A stretch of DNA of 25,244 nt from positions 1-25,244 of the forward strand of contig URQW01000042.1 in the NCBI GenBank assembly GCA_900550105.1, read 5' to 3'. The DNA is from an uncultured Pelosinus sp. (lineage in GTDB: Bacteria; Bacillota; Negativicutes; UMGS1260). A model generated the notes under the pieces. The model was given only the letters and a program-made list of their open reading frames with translations. It was not told the DNA's origin and searched no databases. The position numbers and the translations under genes are program-made. Below are positions 6,448 to 14,022 of this stretch, piece after piece. How positions within the stretch are numbered: the stretch's first letter is position 1; each line of letters opens with the position of its first letter.

Positions 6448-6840
6448 TTAACGTTTTGAGAACTGAGAAGCTTTGCGGGCTTTTTTGAGACCGTACTTCC
6501 GACGTTCTTTTTCGCGAGGGTCGCGAGTTAAAAGACCAGCTTTTTTCAAAGCAGGACGGAATTCACCGTCTACTTTCAAGAGCGCGCGGGCAATACCATG
6601 ACGGATTGCTCCAGCTTGTCCGGAAATACCGCCGCCTTCTACTTTTGCCAGAACATCATATTTACCAATTACATCAGTAATATTTAACGGCTGTTTTACG
6701 ATGAGTTCTAATGTTTTAAGACCGAAATATTCATTGAGCGGACGTTCGTTCACAAGAATATTTCCTTCTCCCGGAACCAGACGAACTCTGGCAACCGAGG
6801 TTTTTCTGCGGCCTGTGCCGTAGTAGCTTACAAGTGCCAT
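6448..6840 (-). CDS. rpsI: 30S ribosomal protein S9 (uS9)
   Basis: Small-subunit protein whose C-terminal tail reaches the P-site tRNA. The 130-aa length is typical. YYGTGRRKTSVARVRL opens the chain, GGGISGQAGAIRHGIARAL lies near 69-87, and the basic tail ends in the universal SKR. The ATG has AAGGAGGAAC upstream. It follows rplM by 24 bases, and the pair forms the usual L13-S9 unit closed by the hairpin at 6401-6432. Confidence 0.98.
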   Translation of the reverse strand: MALVSYYGTGRRKTSVARVRLVPGEGNILVNERPLNEYFGLKTLELIVKQPLNITDVIGKYDVLAKVEGGGISGQAGAIRHGIARALLKVDGEFRPALKKAGLLTRDPREKERRKYGLKKARKASQFSKR

Positions 6841-6864
6841 TCTTTTGTTCCTCCTTTCCAGTTC

Positions 6865-7305
6865 TTACCGAATGTTGAATTCTAAAGTTTCAGGCTGCTG
6901 AGCCGCATGAGGATGCTCAGATCCACTATATACGTACAATTTACGATACATGTCGCTTCCCAAACGGTTTTTCGGCAACATGCCTTTAATGGCATGTTCT
7001 AAAACTTTAGCCGGTTGGTTTTGAAGCATTCTTCCTGCTGTTACGAAGGTTGTACCTCCTACATAGCCGGAATGACGGAAATAAGTTTTCTGGATTAATT
7101 TCTTACCAGTTAATACTACTTTTTCTGCATTTATAATAATGACATGATCGCCGGTATCAACATGGGGAGTATAGGTTGGTTTATTCTTACCACGCAATAC
7201 TTTTGCTACTTCTGCAGCAAGACGTCCCAAAGTTTTACCTTCTGCGTCAACAACATACCATTTGCGGGTAATATTGCCTGCATTGGCCATAAAAGTTGTT
7301 TTCAT
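6865..7305 (-). CDS. rplM: 50S ribosomal protein L13 (uL13)
   Basis: Early-assembling 23S rRNA-binding protein. The 146-aa product begins MKTTFMAN and contains RKWYVVDAEGKTLGRLA, HVDTGDHVIIINAEKV and the conserved GMLPKNRLG segment. I chose the ATG at 7305 because GAGGAGGGA lies 7 bases upstream and the family starts at exactly this residue. The reading frame stays open 25 codons further back to an ATG at 7380 that has no ribosome site. It has its own promoter at 7401-7429. Confidence 0.98.
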   Translation of the reverse strand: MKTTFMANAGNITRKWYVVDAEGKTLGRLAAEVAKVLRGKNKPTYTPHVDTGDHVIIINAEKVVLTGKKLIQKTYFRHSGYVGGTTFVTAGRMLQNQPAKVLEHAIKGMLPKNRLGSDMYRKLYVYSGSEHPHAAQQPETLEFNIR

Positions 7306-7394
7306 GCTGTATCCCTCCTCACAAACAAATTGCTCTGAAATTTTTTGGGTTCCCTGAATTCCGGGGCTAATGGAAGACATGGCAAAAATCTCAT
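7306..7394 (-). promoter_or_regulatory. 5' leader of the rplM-rpsI transcript
   Basis: From the promoter position the transcript would start near 7394, leaving about 90 untranslated bases before rplM. A GC-rich core (about 7353-7370) sits between A/T-rich flanks. Firmicutes are known to carry an L13 leader RNA thought to serve autoregulation. I see the long leader, but could not identify a conserved fold by eye. Confidence 0.35.
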
Positions 7395-7400
7395 AAAATT

Positions 7401-7429
7401 ATTTTACTGTTTTGTAACTTAAATGTCAA
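7401..7429 (-). promoter_or_regulatory. Strong sigma-A promoter of rplM-rpsI
   Basis: On the minus strand a consensus TTGACA (7429-7424) is separated by exactly 17 bases from TAAAAT (7406-7401), five of six to the -10 consensus. The -35 box lies within the last codons of truA. This gives L13 and S9 a transcript independent of the upstream cluster. Confidence 0.8.
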
Positions 7430-8216
7430 GCGGCTCAGGAAGAAAAGCTGAATTATTTTCGGAAAAACTTTGCTTTTGATCATAATAAACCCGAAATAAG
7501 CATAATCCTTGCGCCGGCGCCGTAACGCCGGCAGCTTTACGATCTTTTGCCGCCATAATTTCAGTAATCCTGGCTCCCGGATAACGCCCCAGCCCCACAT
7601 TCACGAGCGTGCCTGTCAAATTACGCACCATATGATATAAAAAGCCGTTTCCCGTAAACGAAAGGGTAAAAATGCCACCGTTCTCGACAATGCACTTCGC
7701 TTCATAAATGGTTCGGACCGGATCGGTCATGACACTGCCAGTCGCTCGAAACGAAGAAAAATCATGGGTCCCTTCAATCCGTTGCAGGGCCTCGCGCATT
7801 TCGTCAACTGCCAGAGGGTGACGAATATGCCAAGTATAGTTGCGGCAAAAAGGATTGGCAAACGCCCCTTGATACAGGCGATACAAATAGGTTTTTGCTA
7901 CAGCCGATTTTCTGGCGTGAAACGAATCAGCTACTTCCTCAGCTGCAATCACCACAATATCAGCAGGCAATAAGGAAGAAGCGGCTCGACAAATTTTTTC
8001 TGCGGGAATCGTTCCCGTTGTTGTGAAGCTTACAACCTGTCCGGCAGCATGAACACCCGCATCAGTTCTACCAGCGCCATGAAGCACGAGGCTATGGCCA
8101 AACAGCGGCTCTAACTTTTTTTCCAGTACTTGTTGCACAGCCACAGCATTCTGCTGACGCTGAAATCCATGATAGGCTGTACCATCATAGGCAATGGTTA
8201 GTTTTAACGTACGCAT
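7419..8216 (-). CDS. truA: tRNA pseudouridine synthase A
   Basis: Converts uridines 38-40 in the tRNA anticodon stem-loop to pseudouridine. The 265-aa chain opens with LTIAYDGTAYHGFQRQ (6-21). The catalytic aspartate is D52 in GAGRTDAGVHAAGQV (47-61), and the late motif GNGFLYHMVRNL is present. The last 20 residues form a polar tail beyond the usual end. The ATG has GGGGAGG 5 bases upstream. It follows ecfT by 14 bases, the same ecfT-truA-rplM order as in Bacillus, and its 3' end contains the rplM promoter. Confidence 0.97.
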   Translation of the reverse strand: MRTLKLTIAYDGTAYHGFQRQQNAVAVQQVLEKKLEPLFGHSLVLHGAGRTDAGVHAAGQVVSFTTTGTIPAEKICRAASSLLPADIVVIAAEEVADSFHARKSAVAKTYLYRLYQGAFANPFCRNYTWHIRHPLAVDEMREALQRIEGTHDFSSFRATGSVMTDPVRTIYEAKCIVENGGIFTLSFTGNGFLYHMVRNLTGTLVNVGLGRYPGARITEIMAAKDRKAAGVTAPAQGLCLFRVYYDQKQSFSENNSAFLPEPLDI

Positions 8217-8230
8217 AAAGACCTCCCCGC

Positions 8231-9028
8231 CTATAACAGCTTCAGGGATAAGATGAGGCCGCTAAAGAGTAGCAGCGCCACCATGCCTAGCCAATCTCGC
8301 CCTGTCAATTGCAATTCTTTTAGCCGAGTCCGTTGATCGCCACCTCGATAGCAACGAGCTTCCATGGCGGTCGCCAGTTCATCAGCCCGTCGAAAGGCAC
8401 TCACAAAGAGTGGTACTAACAGCGGTACGAGATTTTTCGCTCGTTTGATTAAATTGCCTGAGTCAAATTCAGCGCCTCTCGACATTTGCGCTTTCATAAT
8501 TCGCTCAGTCTCTTCCAATAACGTAGGAATAAAGCGCAGCGCAATCGTCATCATCATGGCCAATTCATGGGCTGGCAAGCCTACGACTTTAAAGGGACGC
8601 AACAGTCGCTCAATGCCGTCAGTAAGCACTAGCGGCGATGTGGTCAGTGTCAATAGCGACGACATAATAATGAGCAGTAATAATCGTAGCGCCATAAAAA
8701 TCCCTTGGCGCAAGCCTTCTTCCGTAATCGTCAAAAAAGCGTATTGGAAAATCTGCCGTCCTGGCGTCATAAAAAAATGAACGGCCATAGTGAGTAGAAT
8801 AATAATCCATAAAGGTTTCACCGATTTTACTAGAACCGTAAAGGATACACCAGAAATCCAAGAAGCAATAAGAGCAAAACCACTCAGAAGTCCGTAGGCA
8901 ATCGGTGCATCGGCTGTGAACACTAGTATGATATAGACTAGCGTTCCCAACAGTTTTGTCCGTGGATCGAGACGATGCAAAAAGGAATTTCCTGGGAAAT
9001 ATTGACCTAACGTAATATCAGTCAGCAT
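8231..9028 (-). CDS. ecfT: ECF transporter transmembrane scaffold EcfT
   Basis: Membrane subunit linking the two ATPases to exchangeable substrate-binding S proteins for vitamins or trace metals. The 265-aa protein starts LTDITLGQYFPGNSFLHRLDPR, the usual opening, and has several hydrophobic helices (about 25-45, 48-65, 70-90, 105-130 and at the C-terminus). The two Ala-Arg-Gly-type coupling sequences are MSRGAEFDSG and MEARCYRGG. The second has Cys where Gly is usual. The ATG at 9028 (AGGAGGG upstream) is preferred to an in-frame ATG 11 codons earlier. It overlaps ecfA2 by 11 bases. No S component is encoded here, so the module is the shared (group II) type. Confidence 0.96.
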   Translation of the reverse strand: MLTDITLGQYFPGNSFLHRLDPRTKLLGTLVYIILVFTADAPIAYGLLSGFALIASWISGVSFTVLVKSVKPLWIIILLTMAVHFFMTPGRQIFQYAFLTITEEGLRQGIFMALRLLLLIIMSSLLTLTTSPLVLTDGIERLLRPFKVVGLPAHELAMMMTIALRFIPTLLEETERIMKAQMSRGAEFDSGNLIKRAKNLVPLLVPLFVSAFRRADELATAMEARCYRGGDQRTRLKELQLTGRDWLGMVALLLFSGLILSLKLL

Positions 9029-9890
9029 GGCGCTCCCTCCTTCTGAGAGATTCATGCACACTAGCTATGGCCTCATCTACGAGCAGCAGCGATGTATCTA
9101 CCGAAAGGCCCTTACCTTTTAGCGTTCCCATAAGTGCCGTAACGGGCGGTACATCAACACCAACTGCTTTCAATTCTTCCTGATGTTTGATAAAGACGTC
9201 CCGCGTTGGTCCATCAATCAAAATCGTCCCTTGATCCATCACAATAAGACGTTTTGCTACTTGAGCAACTTCATCCATATTGTGTGACACAAGAATAATG
9301 GTGCTTTGCATCGTTTCATGGTATTTGACAATCTCTGCAAAAACTTCCCGCCTAGCGCCAGGGTCAAGACCGGCTGATGGTTCGTCAAGAATAAGATAAT
9401 CAGGCTGCAAGGCCACAATACCCGCAATCGATACACGCCGCATTTGACCGCCGCTAAGTTGGAAAGGCGATCTGTTGGCAAAGGTATCATAATCAAGGTT
9501 AACAAATTCCATAGCCTGACGAACACGCTGGTCTACTTCTTCCTCACTGAGTCCCTGACTACGAGGACCAAAAGCAATATCAGCCGCAATAGTCTCTTCA
9601 AATAACTGATGCTCTGAATACTGAAAGACCATACCAATCCGCCGTTTTGCCGCTTTAGCTTCTTTGCTTTTTTGATGAATATCAATACCGTCAAGCGTAA
9701 CGGTACCGCCTGTCGGCTTTAATAAACCATTCATATGTTGAATCAGCGTAGATTTACCGGAACCAGTGTGGCCAATGATTCCAATAAATTCGCCTTTTTC
9801 AATCGTTAAATTCACGTTTTTTAACGCTGTCTGTTCAAAGGGCGTTCCAGCCATATAAGTATAGGTAATATTCGTTAAGTTGATGGACAT
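9018..9890 (-). CDS. ecfA2: ECF transporter ATPase A2
   Basis: Cytoplasmic ABC ATPase of the energy-coupling-factor module. The 290-aa chain has Walker A GHTGSGKST (40-48), Q-loop Q90 in GMVFQYSEHQLF, signature LSGGQ (145-149), Walker B ending in D169-E170 (LILDEPSAGLD) and switch H203 (VSHNMDE). The FQYSEHQLF stretch is characteristic of EcfA2. It starts inside the end of ecfA1 (16-base overlap), with GGAGG 5 bases before the ATG, and overlaps ecfT at its end, giving tight coupling of all three subunits. Confidence 0.96.
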   Translation of the reverse strand: MSINLTNITYTYMAGTPFEQTALKNVNLTIEKGEFIGIIGHTGSGKSTLIQHMNGLLKPTGGTVTLDGIDIHQKSKEAKAAKRRIGMVFQYSEHQLFEETIAADIAFGPRSQGLSEEEVDQRVRQAMEFVNLDYDTFANRSPFQLSGGQMRRVSIAGIVALQPDYLILDEPSAGLDPGARREVFAEIVKYHETMQSTIILVSHNMDEVAQVAKRLIVMDQGTILIDGPTRDVFIKHQEELKAVGVDVPPVTALMGTLKGKGLSVDTSLLLVDEAIASVHESLRRRERHAD

Positions 9891-10714
9891 AGGGCCTCCG
9901 CAAGTTCATCACTTTTAATGATATGCGACGGAATCGCATGTTTCTTCTGCCGCAGACCTTCGGCTACTTGAGCCGCTACGGGTACATCAAGCCCCATTTC
10001 CTGTAACAGCGCCACTTGATGAAAGACCTGATGAGGTTCGCCATCCATGACAATTTTGCCATCTTTCATAACAATGACACGGTCTGCCTCCATGGCTTCT
10101 TCCATAAAATGCGTAATATAAATACAGGTCATCTGTTTCGTTTGATGCAGTTCTTTCACCGTTTTCAAAACTTCTTGGCGGCCTAATGGATCAAGCATGG
10201 CTGTTGGTTCATCTAAAACGATACATTTTGGCTCCATCGCAAGAACTCCCGCAATAGCGACGCGCTGCTTCTGTCCGCCAGACAAGAGATGCGGCGCATG
10301 GTGGGCATAATCAGTCATTGCCACATCGGCCAGTGCCTTGTCGACTCGCTGTCTGATTTCTGGCGATGGAACGCCAAGATTCTCAGGGCCAAAAGCTACA
10401 TCTTCTTCGACGACGGCAGCTACGATCTGATTATCAGGATTCTGAAAAACCATGCCAACCTTCTGACGGATCGGCCAAAGCGCCTCAGGTTCTGCTGTAC
10501 TCACTCCGTCGATCAAACACGCTCCGCTTGACGGTAGTAAGAGCCCGTTAAAATGTTTGGCAAGGGTTGATTTACCGGAACCATTGGTACCGATGATGGC
10601 AACAAAACTTCCCGCTTTGATCGATAGAGTCAAATCATCAAGAGCCGTATAAACTTGCTGATTTTGATCCTCGTAAGTATGGCTCAAATGAATGACTTCA
10701 ATAAACTCTCCCAT
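9875..10714 (-). CDS. ecfA1: ECF transporter ATPase A1
   Basis: Partner ABC ATPase of EcfA2. The 279-aa chain has Walker A GTNGSGKST (42-50), Q91 in MVFQNPDNQIVA, signature LSGGQ (144-148), Walker B D168-E169 (IVLDEPTAMLD) and the switch histidine in YITHFMEE. FQNPDNQ is characteristic of the A1 subunit. The ATG at 10714 with AAGGCGG 9 bases upstream is chosen over an in-frame TTG at 10738 that lacks a ribosome site. It begins 67 bases after rplQ, across the hairpin at 10755-10772, so expression probably depends on read-through or a promoter I cannot see. Confidence 0.96.
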   Translation of the reverse strand: MGEFIEVIHLSHTYEDQNQQVYTALDDLTLSIKAGSFVAIIGTNGSGKSTLAKHFNGLLLPSSGACLIDGVSTAEPEALWPIRQKVGMVFQNPDNQIVAAVVEEDVAFGPENLGVPSPEIRQRVDKALADVAMTDYAHHAPHLLSGGQKQRVAIAGVLAMEPKCIVLDEPTAMLDPLGRQEVLKTVKELHQTKQMTCIYITHFMEEAMEADRVIVMKDGKIVMDGEPHQVFHQVALLQEMGLDVPVAAQVAEGLRQKKHAIPSHIIKSDELAEALCPST

Positions 10715-10754
10715 GATTCGAAACCGCCTTACTCCCAAAATAAATAGAATGAAA

Positions 10755-10772
10755 GGCGACCTCTCGGCCGCC
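10755..10772 (-). terminator. Terminator or attenuator after rplQ
   Basis: On the minus strand GGCGGCC-GAGA-GGTCGCC forms a 7-bp stem with one G-U pair, extendable by three more pairs, around a GNRA-type tetraloop. It is followed by TTTCATTCTATTTATTTT, a broken T-rich tract. It lies just after the rplQ stop codon. It could end the S10-spc-alpha transcript or reduce read-through into ecfA1. Confidence 0.7.
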
Positions 10773-10781
10773 TCTGCTGCT

Positions 10782-11120
10782 TTATACTAATTCGATGATT
10801 GCCATCGGAGCTGCGTCACCGCGACGAGGTCCGAGCTTATACATCCGAGTATAACCGCCTTGACGATCGGCATATTTCGGTGCAATCGTATCAAATAATT
10901 TTTTTGTCACTTCTTCGTCCATGATGAACGCTAGAACCTGACGGCGAGCATGTAAATCGCCGCGTTTTGCTAAAGTAATCATCTGGTCAACCAGTTTGCT
11001 CATTTCTTTTGCTTTAGCTTCGGTCGTTTCAATGCGTTCCTGTGCAAAGAAGGAAGTTACGATACTGCGAAATAGTGCTTTGCGAGCACTGGAATCACGT
11101 CCTAACTTTCTGTAGGCCAT
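10782..11120 (-). CDS. rplQ: 50S ribosomal protein L17 (bL17)
   Basis: Bacteria-specific large-subunit protein near the exit tunnel. The 112-aa length is usual. MAYRKLGRDSSARKALFRSI opens the chain, and RIETTEAKAKEM and TRMYKLGPRRGDAAPMAIIEL near the end are hallmarks. It follows rpoA by 12 bases and closes the alpha-operon part of the cluster, with a hairpin directly after. Confidence 0.98.
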   Translation of the reverse strand: MAYRKLGRDSSARKALFRSIVTSFFAQERIETTEAKAKEMSKLVDQMITLAKRGDLHARRQVLAFIMDEEVTKKLFDTIAPKYADRQGGYTRMYKLGPRRGDAAPMAIIELV

Positions 11121-11132
11121 TTTCTTCCCTCC

Positions 11133-12092
11133 TTATTCTTCACTTTCTGCCAGTGAGAGACCCAATTCAATGAGTTTTTTCTTGACCTCTTCCATGGATT
11201 TACGGCCAAGATTTCTCACTTTCATCATATCATCTTCCGTTTTCTGAACAAGTTCAGCAATCGTATTAATCCCAGCCCGTTTCAGGCAGTTGTAGGAACG
11301 AACGGAAAGATCGAGGTCTTCAATGGTCATATCCATTGTTTTCGGCGTCGTATCTTCCGGTGGTTCGCTAAATGTTCCCTCGACATGATCCTCATCGACT
11401 GGAGCTCCGGCCATGTTTTGGAACAACTTCAGATGAGCTACCATAATTCCGGCAGCTTTACTGACAGCTTCTTCCGGTCTCATGCTGCCATTAGTCCAGA
11501 CTTCCAAGGTCAATTTGTCGTAGTCAGTCACATTGCCAACGCGGGTGGGAGTAACACTATAGTTTACTTTGGGGATGGGGGTAAAAATCGAGTCGACTGG
11601 AATAATACCAATGACATGATCCGGTTTCTTATTTTTGTCTGCTCTCGTATAGCCGCGACCGCGTTCTACATTGAGCTCCATGACTAAAGAACCGCCCGCA
11701 TCAAGGGTTGCCAAATGCAAATCAGGATTGAGAATTTCTACATCGGGATCCGCTTGAATCGCGCTTGCAAGAACTTCTCCTTCACCGTTTGCTTCCAATC
11801 GTAAGATTTTAGGCTCGTCTGTGTGCATTTTCAGGCACAGCTCTTTTAAATTCAAAATGATAACGGTCACATCTTCCCGAACTCCGGGAATGGTAGAAAA
11901 TTCATGAAGCACATTTTCGATTTTGACCGATGTAACAGCGGCCCCGGGAAGAGACGATAAAAGCACCCGGCGCAAACTGTTGCCCATGGTAATTCCATAG
12001 CCTCTTTCCAAAGGTTCCCATACAAATTTGCCATAACGACCGTCTTCACTGATTTCTACAATATCGATCTTCGGTTTTTCGATTTCGATCAT
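11133..12092 (-). CDS. rpoA: DNA-directed RNA polymerase subunit alpha
   Basis: Dimerises to seed RNA polymerase assembly and contacts UP elements and activators. The 319-aa protein has the N-terminal domain (1-228), with GYGITMGNSLRRVLLSSLPG (31-50) in the dimer and beta-binding face. An acidic linker (230-258) leads to the C-terminal domain (259-315), with SVRSYNCLKRAGI and NLGRKSMEEVKKKL. R265 of the DNA-binding surface is conserved at the same number as in Escherichia coli. The ATG has AAGGAGGAGGG upstream. A 63-base gap separates it from rpsD. Confidence 0.99.
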   Translation of the reverse strand: MIEIEKPKIDIVEISEDGRYGKFVWEPLERGYGITMGNSLRRVLLSSLPGAAVTSVKIENVLHEFSTIPGVREDVTVIILNLKELCLKMHTDEPKILRLEANGEGEVLASAIQADPDVEILNPDLHLATLDAGGSLVMELNVERGRGYTRADKNKKPDHVIGIIPVDSIFTPIPKVNYSVTPTRVGNVTDYDKLTLEVWTNGSMRPEEAVSKAAGIMVAHLKLFQNMAGAPVDEDHVEGTFSEPPEDTTPKTMDMTIEDLDLSVRSYNCLKRAGINTIAELVQKTEDDMMKVRNLGRKSMEEVKKKLIELGLSLAESEE

Positions 12093-12155
12093 CCGAAAAA
12101 ACCCTCCTCCTTGCGCACTTCTTTAGAGTTACGCCATCTCCACTACGAGGGCAAA

Positions 12156-12788
12156 TTATCTAGAGTACAACTCAACAATCAAATGCTCTTGGATAGGAAT
12201 GTCGATTTCTTCCCTGTTGGGGTAGCGCGTAATTTTGCCACTGAAATCAGCTGCATTTGCTTCAATCCAGGCAGGAACAGTTTTGCTAGCCAAAGCTTCG
12301 CCAATTTCTTTAATCAGCGGAGATTCTTTGCTGCTTTCGTTTACTTGGATTACATCGCCTGCTTTCACAAGGAAAGAAGGAATGTCAACTTTTTTGCCGT
12401 TAACAGTAAAGTGACCATGACGAACAAGCTGACGCGCCTGTACGCGGCCTACTGCCATACCCATACGGTATACAACATTGTCGAGACGTCTTTCTAAGAG
12501 CACCAATAAGTTTTCACCAGTGTTGCCTTTTTGACGGTCGGCTTTGTCAAAATAGGAACGGAATTGACGTTCCAATAAACCATACACGCGGCGTGTTTTT
12601 TGTTTTTCTCTGAGCTGGATACCATATTCAGAGACTTTTTTACGGCCTTGACCTTGACCGTGCTGGCCAGGGGCATAAGCATGCTTGCTTATACCGCATT
12701 TATCGCTATAACAACGATCGCCTTTTAAGTATAATTTTTCGCCTTCGCGGCGGCATAATCTACAAACAGGTCCTGTATATCTTGCCAT
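12156..12788 (-). CDS. rpsD: 30S ribosomal protein S4 (uS4), zinc form
   Basis: Primary 16S rRNA-binding assembly protein. The 210-aa chain carries an N-terminal C9-x2-C12-x13-C26-x4-C31 set, the zinc-binding version. The S4 RNA-binding domain lies near 98-160 (RRLDNVVYRMGMAVGRVQAR, HFTVNGKKVDIPSF). It sits between rpsK and rpoA in the usual alpha-operon place. S4 often autoregulates its operon, but no pseudoknot leader was recognised here. Confidence 0.98.
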   Translation of the reverse strand: MARYTGPVCRLCRREGEKLYLKGDRCYSDKCGISKHAYAPGQHGQGQGRKKVSEYGIQLREKQKTRRVYGLLERQFRSYFDKADRQKGNTGENLLVLLERRLDNVVYRMGMAVGRVQARQLVRHGHFTVNGKKVDIPSFLVKAGDVIQVNESSKESPLIKEIGEALASKTVPAWIEANAADFSGKITRYPNREEIDIPIQEHLIVELYSR

Positions 12789-12814
12789 TTAAATGTAACA
12801 CCTCCTATGATTAA

Positions 12815-13207
12815 TTAAACTCTCCGACGTTTTGGCGGACGGCAGCCGTTATGCGGAATGGGAGTCACGTCTTTAATGCTGGAAACTTCAATACCAGCAG
12901 CCTGAAGCGAACGAATTGCTGCTTCACGACCGGATCCTGGTCCTTTTACATAGACTTCGCAATGTTTAAGACCATGTTCCATTGCTGCTTTAGCAGCTGT
13001 TTCAGCAGCCATCTGAGCAGCGAAAGGAGTGCTTTTTCTGGAGCCACGGAAGCCCAGACCGCCAGCACTAGCCCATGAAAGAGCGTTGCCTTTCGTATCA
13101 GTAATTGTAACAATTGTATTGTTAAAAGTCGAGCGAATATGGGCAATGCCGTATTCTACGTTTTTACGTTCTCTTCTTTTCGTTCTTACTACTTTTTTAG
13201 CAACCAC
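12815..13207 (-). CDS. rpsK: 30S ribosomal protein S11 (uS11)
   Basis: Platform protein near the E site and the Shine-Dalgarno duplex. The 130-aa chain has AHIRSTFNNTIVTITD (22-37), KSTPFAAQMAAE, KGPGSGREAAIRSL and the conserved end NGCRPPKRRRV. The start is GTG at 13207, with AAAGGAGGGA upstream; no ATG fits. It follows rpsM by 15 bases. Confidence 0.98.
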   Translation of the reverse strand: MVAKKVVRTKRRERKNVEYGIAHIRSTFNNTIVTITDTKGNALSWASAGGLGFRGSRKSTPFAAQMAAETAAKAAMEHGLKHCEVYVKGPGSGREAAIRSLQAAGIEVSSIKDVTPIPHNGCRPPKRRRV

Positions 13208-13222
13208 GGTGTTATCCCTCCT

Positions 13223-13594
13223 TTACTTCTTCTTTTTCATGCCCACTGCGCGTTTCGGGCCTTTACGAGTTCTTGCGTTTGTTTTCGTTTTCTGACCGCG
13301 TACAGGAAGACCCATACGATGACGTTTGCCACGGTAAGAACCGATTTCAATCAAACGTTTAATATTTAATGATTCTTCACGGCGTAAGTCGCCTTCTACT
13401 TTATATCCTTTATCAAGCGCTTCTCTGATCTTCGATACTTCTTCTTCTGTCAGATCGCGAACTCGCGTGTCAGGATTAATGCCAGTAGCTGCTAAAATTT
13501 CTTTTGAGAGTGTAAGACCAATACCATAAATATAAGTTAACGCGATTTCTACTCGCTTATCGCGCGGCAAGTCTACTCCGGCAATACGTGCCAT
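13223..13594 (-). CDS. rpsM: 30S ribosomal protein S13 (uS13)
   Basis: Head protein contacting the P-site tRNA and bridging to L5. The 123-aa chain opens ARIAGVDLPRDKRVEIALTY, has GIGLTLSKEIL and YRGKRHRMGLPVRGQKTKTN, and ends in a lysine-rich tail (KRAVGMKKKK). The ATG has AGGAGGTGC upstream, overlapping the end of rpmJ, which finishes 14 bases before. Confidence 0.98.
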   Translation of the reverse strand: MARIAGVDLPRDKRVEIALTYIYGIGLTLSKEILAATGINPDTRVRDLTEEEVSKIREALDKGYKVEGDLRREESLNIKRLIEIGSYRGKRHRMGLPVRGQKTKTNARTRKGPKRAVGMKKKK

Positions 13595-13608
13595 AGAGAT
13601 TGCACCTC

Positions 13609-13722
13609 CTATCCTTGTTTTTGTTTATGCTTCGGATTTTCGCAAATTACCATAACATGGCCTTTACGTTTAATAACTTTGCATTTCTCGCAAATCGGTT
13701 TGACCGACGGTCTAACTTTCAC
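13609..13722 (-). CDS. rpmJ: 50S ribosomal protein L36 (bL36), zinc form
   Basis: Smallest large-subunit protein. The 37-aa product reads VKVRPSVKPICEKC at the start and ends CENPKHKQKQG. The zinc ligands C11, C14, C27 and H32 are all present. The start is GTG at 13722, with AAGGAGGTTACC upstream, so short-ORF or ATG-only gene calling can miss it. It sits between infA and rpsM, the conserved Firmicute position. Confidence 0.97.
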   Translation of the reverse strand: MKVRPSVKPICEKCKVIKRKGHVMVICENPKHKQKQG

Positions 13723-13781
13723 TATGGTAACCTCCTTCGTCATGTGGCTACGTCTTCTATCGTCGAAAGTCAAGTTACAAC

Positions 13782-14000
13782 TTATTTAAAACGGTAGGTA
13801 ATCCGGCCGCGTTTTAAATCATAAGGCGTAAGCTCAACCGTTACTTTATCTCCCGGCAAAATCCGGATGAAATTCATACGGATCTTTCCCGAAACATGAG
13901 CAAGTACGACATGGCCATTTTCTAGTTCTACCTGGAACATAGCATTCGGCAATGCTTCGATAACTTTGCCTTCAACCTCTATAACGTCTTGTTTGGACAC
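13782..14000 (-). CDS. infA: Translation initiation factor IF-1
   Basis: Single OB-fold (S1-like) protein that binds the 30S A site during initiation. The 72-aa chain starts SKQDVIEVEGKVIEALPNA, contains ENGHVVLAHVSGKIRMNFIRILPGD and ends RGRITYRFK, matching the family throughout. The start is GTG at 14000 with GAGGAGGAAG upstream. The frame continues 36 codons further back, but family length and the ribosome site fix this start. It follows the KOW-domain gene by 22 bases. Confidence 0.98.
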   Translation of the reverse strand: MSKQDVIEVEGKVIEALPNAMFQVELENGHVVLAHVSGKIRMNFIRILPGDKVTVELTPYDLKRGRITYRFK

Positions 14001-14022
14001 GAGATCTTCCTCCTCGTCCGCT

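Noticed and set aside
7306..7380. In-frame 25-codon N-terminal extension of L13 from an ATG at 7380
   Set aside because: It has no ribosome site, and the family starts at MKTTFMAN, where a strong GAGGAGGGA site is correctly spaced. The stretch is better read as untranslated leader.
12093..12155. S4 autoregulatory leader or internal promoter before rpoA
   Set aside because: The 63-base gap holds the rpoA ribosome site, but I see no clear hairpin pair or sigma-A promoter.
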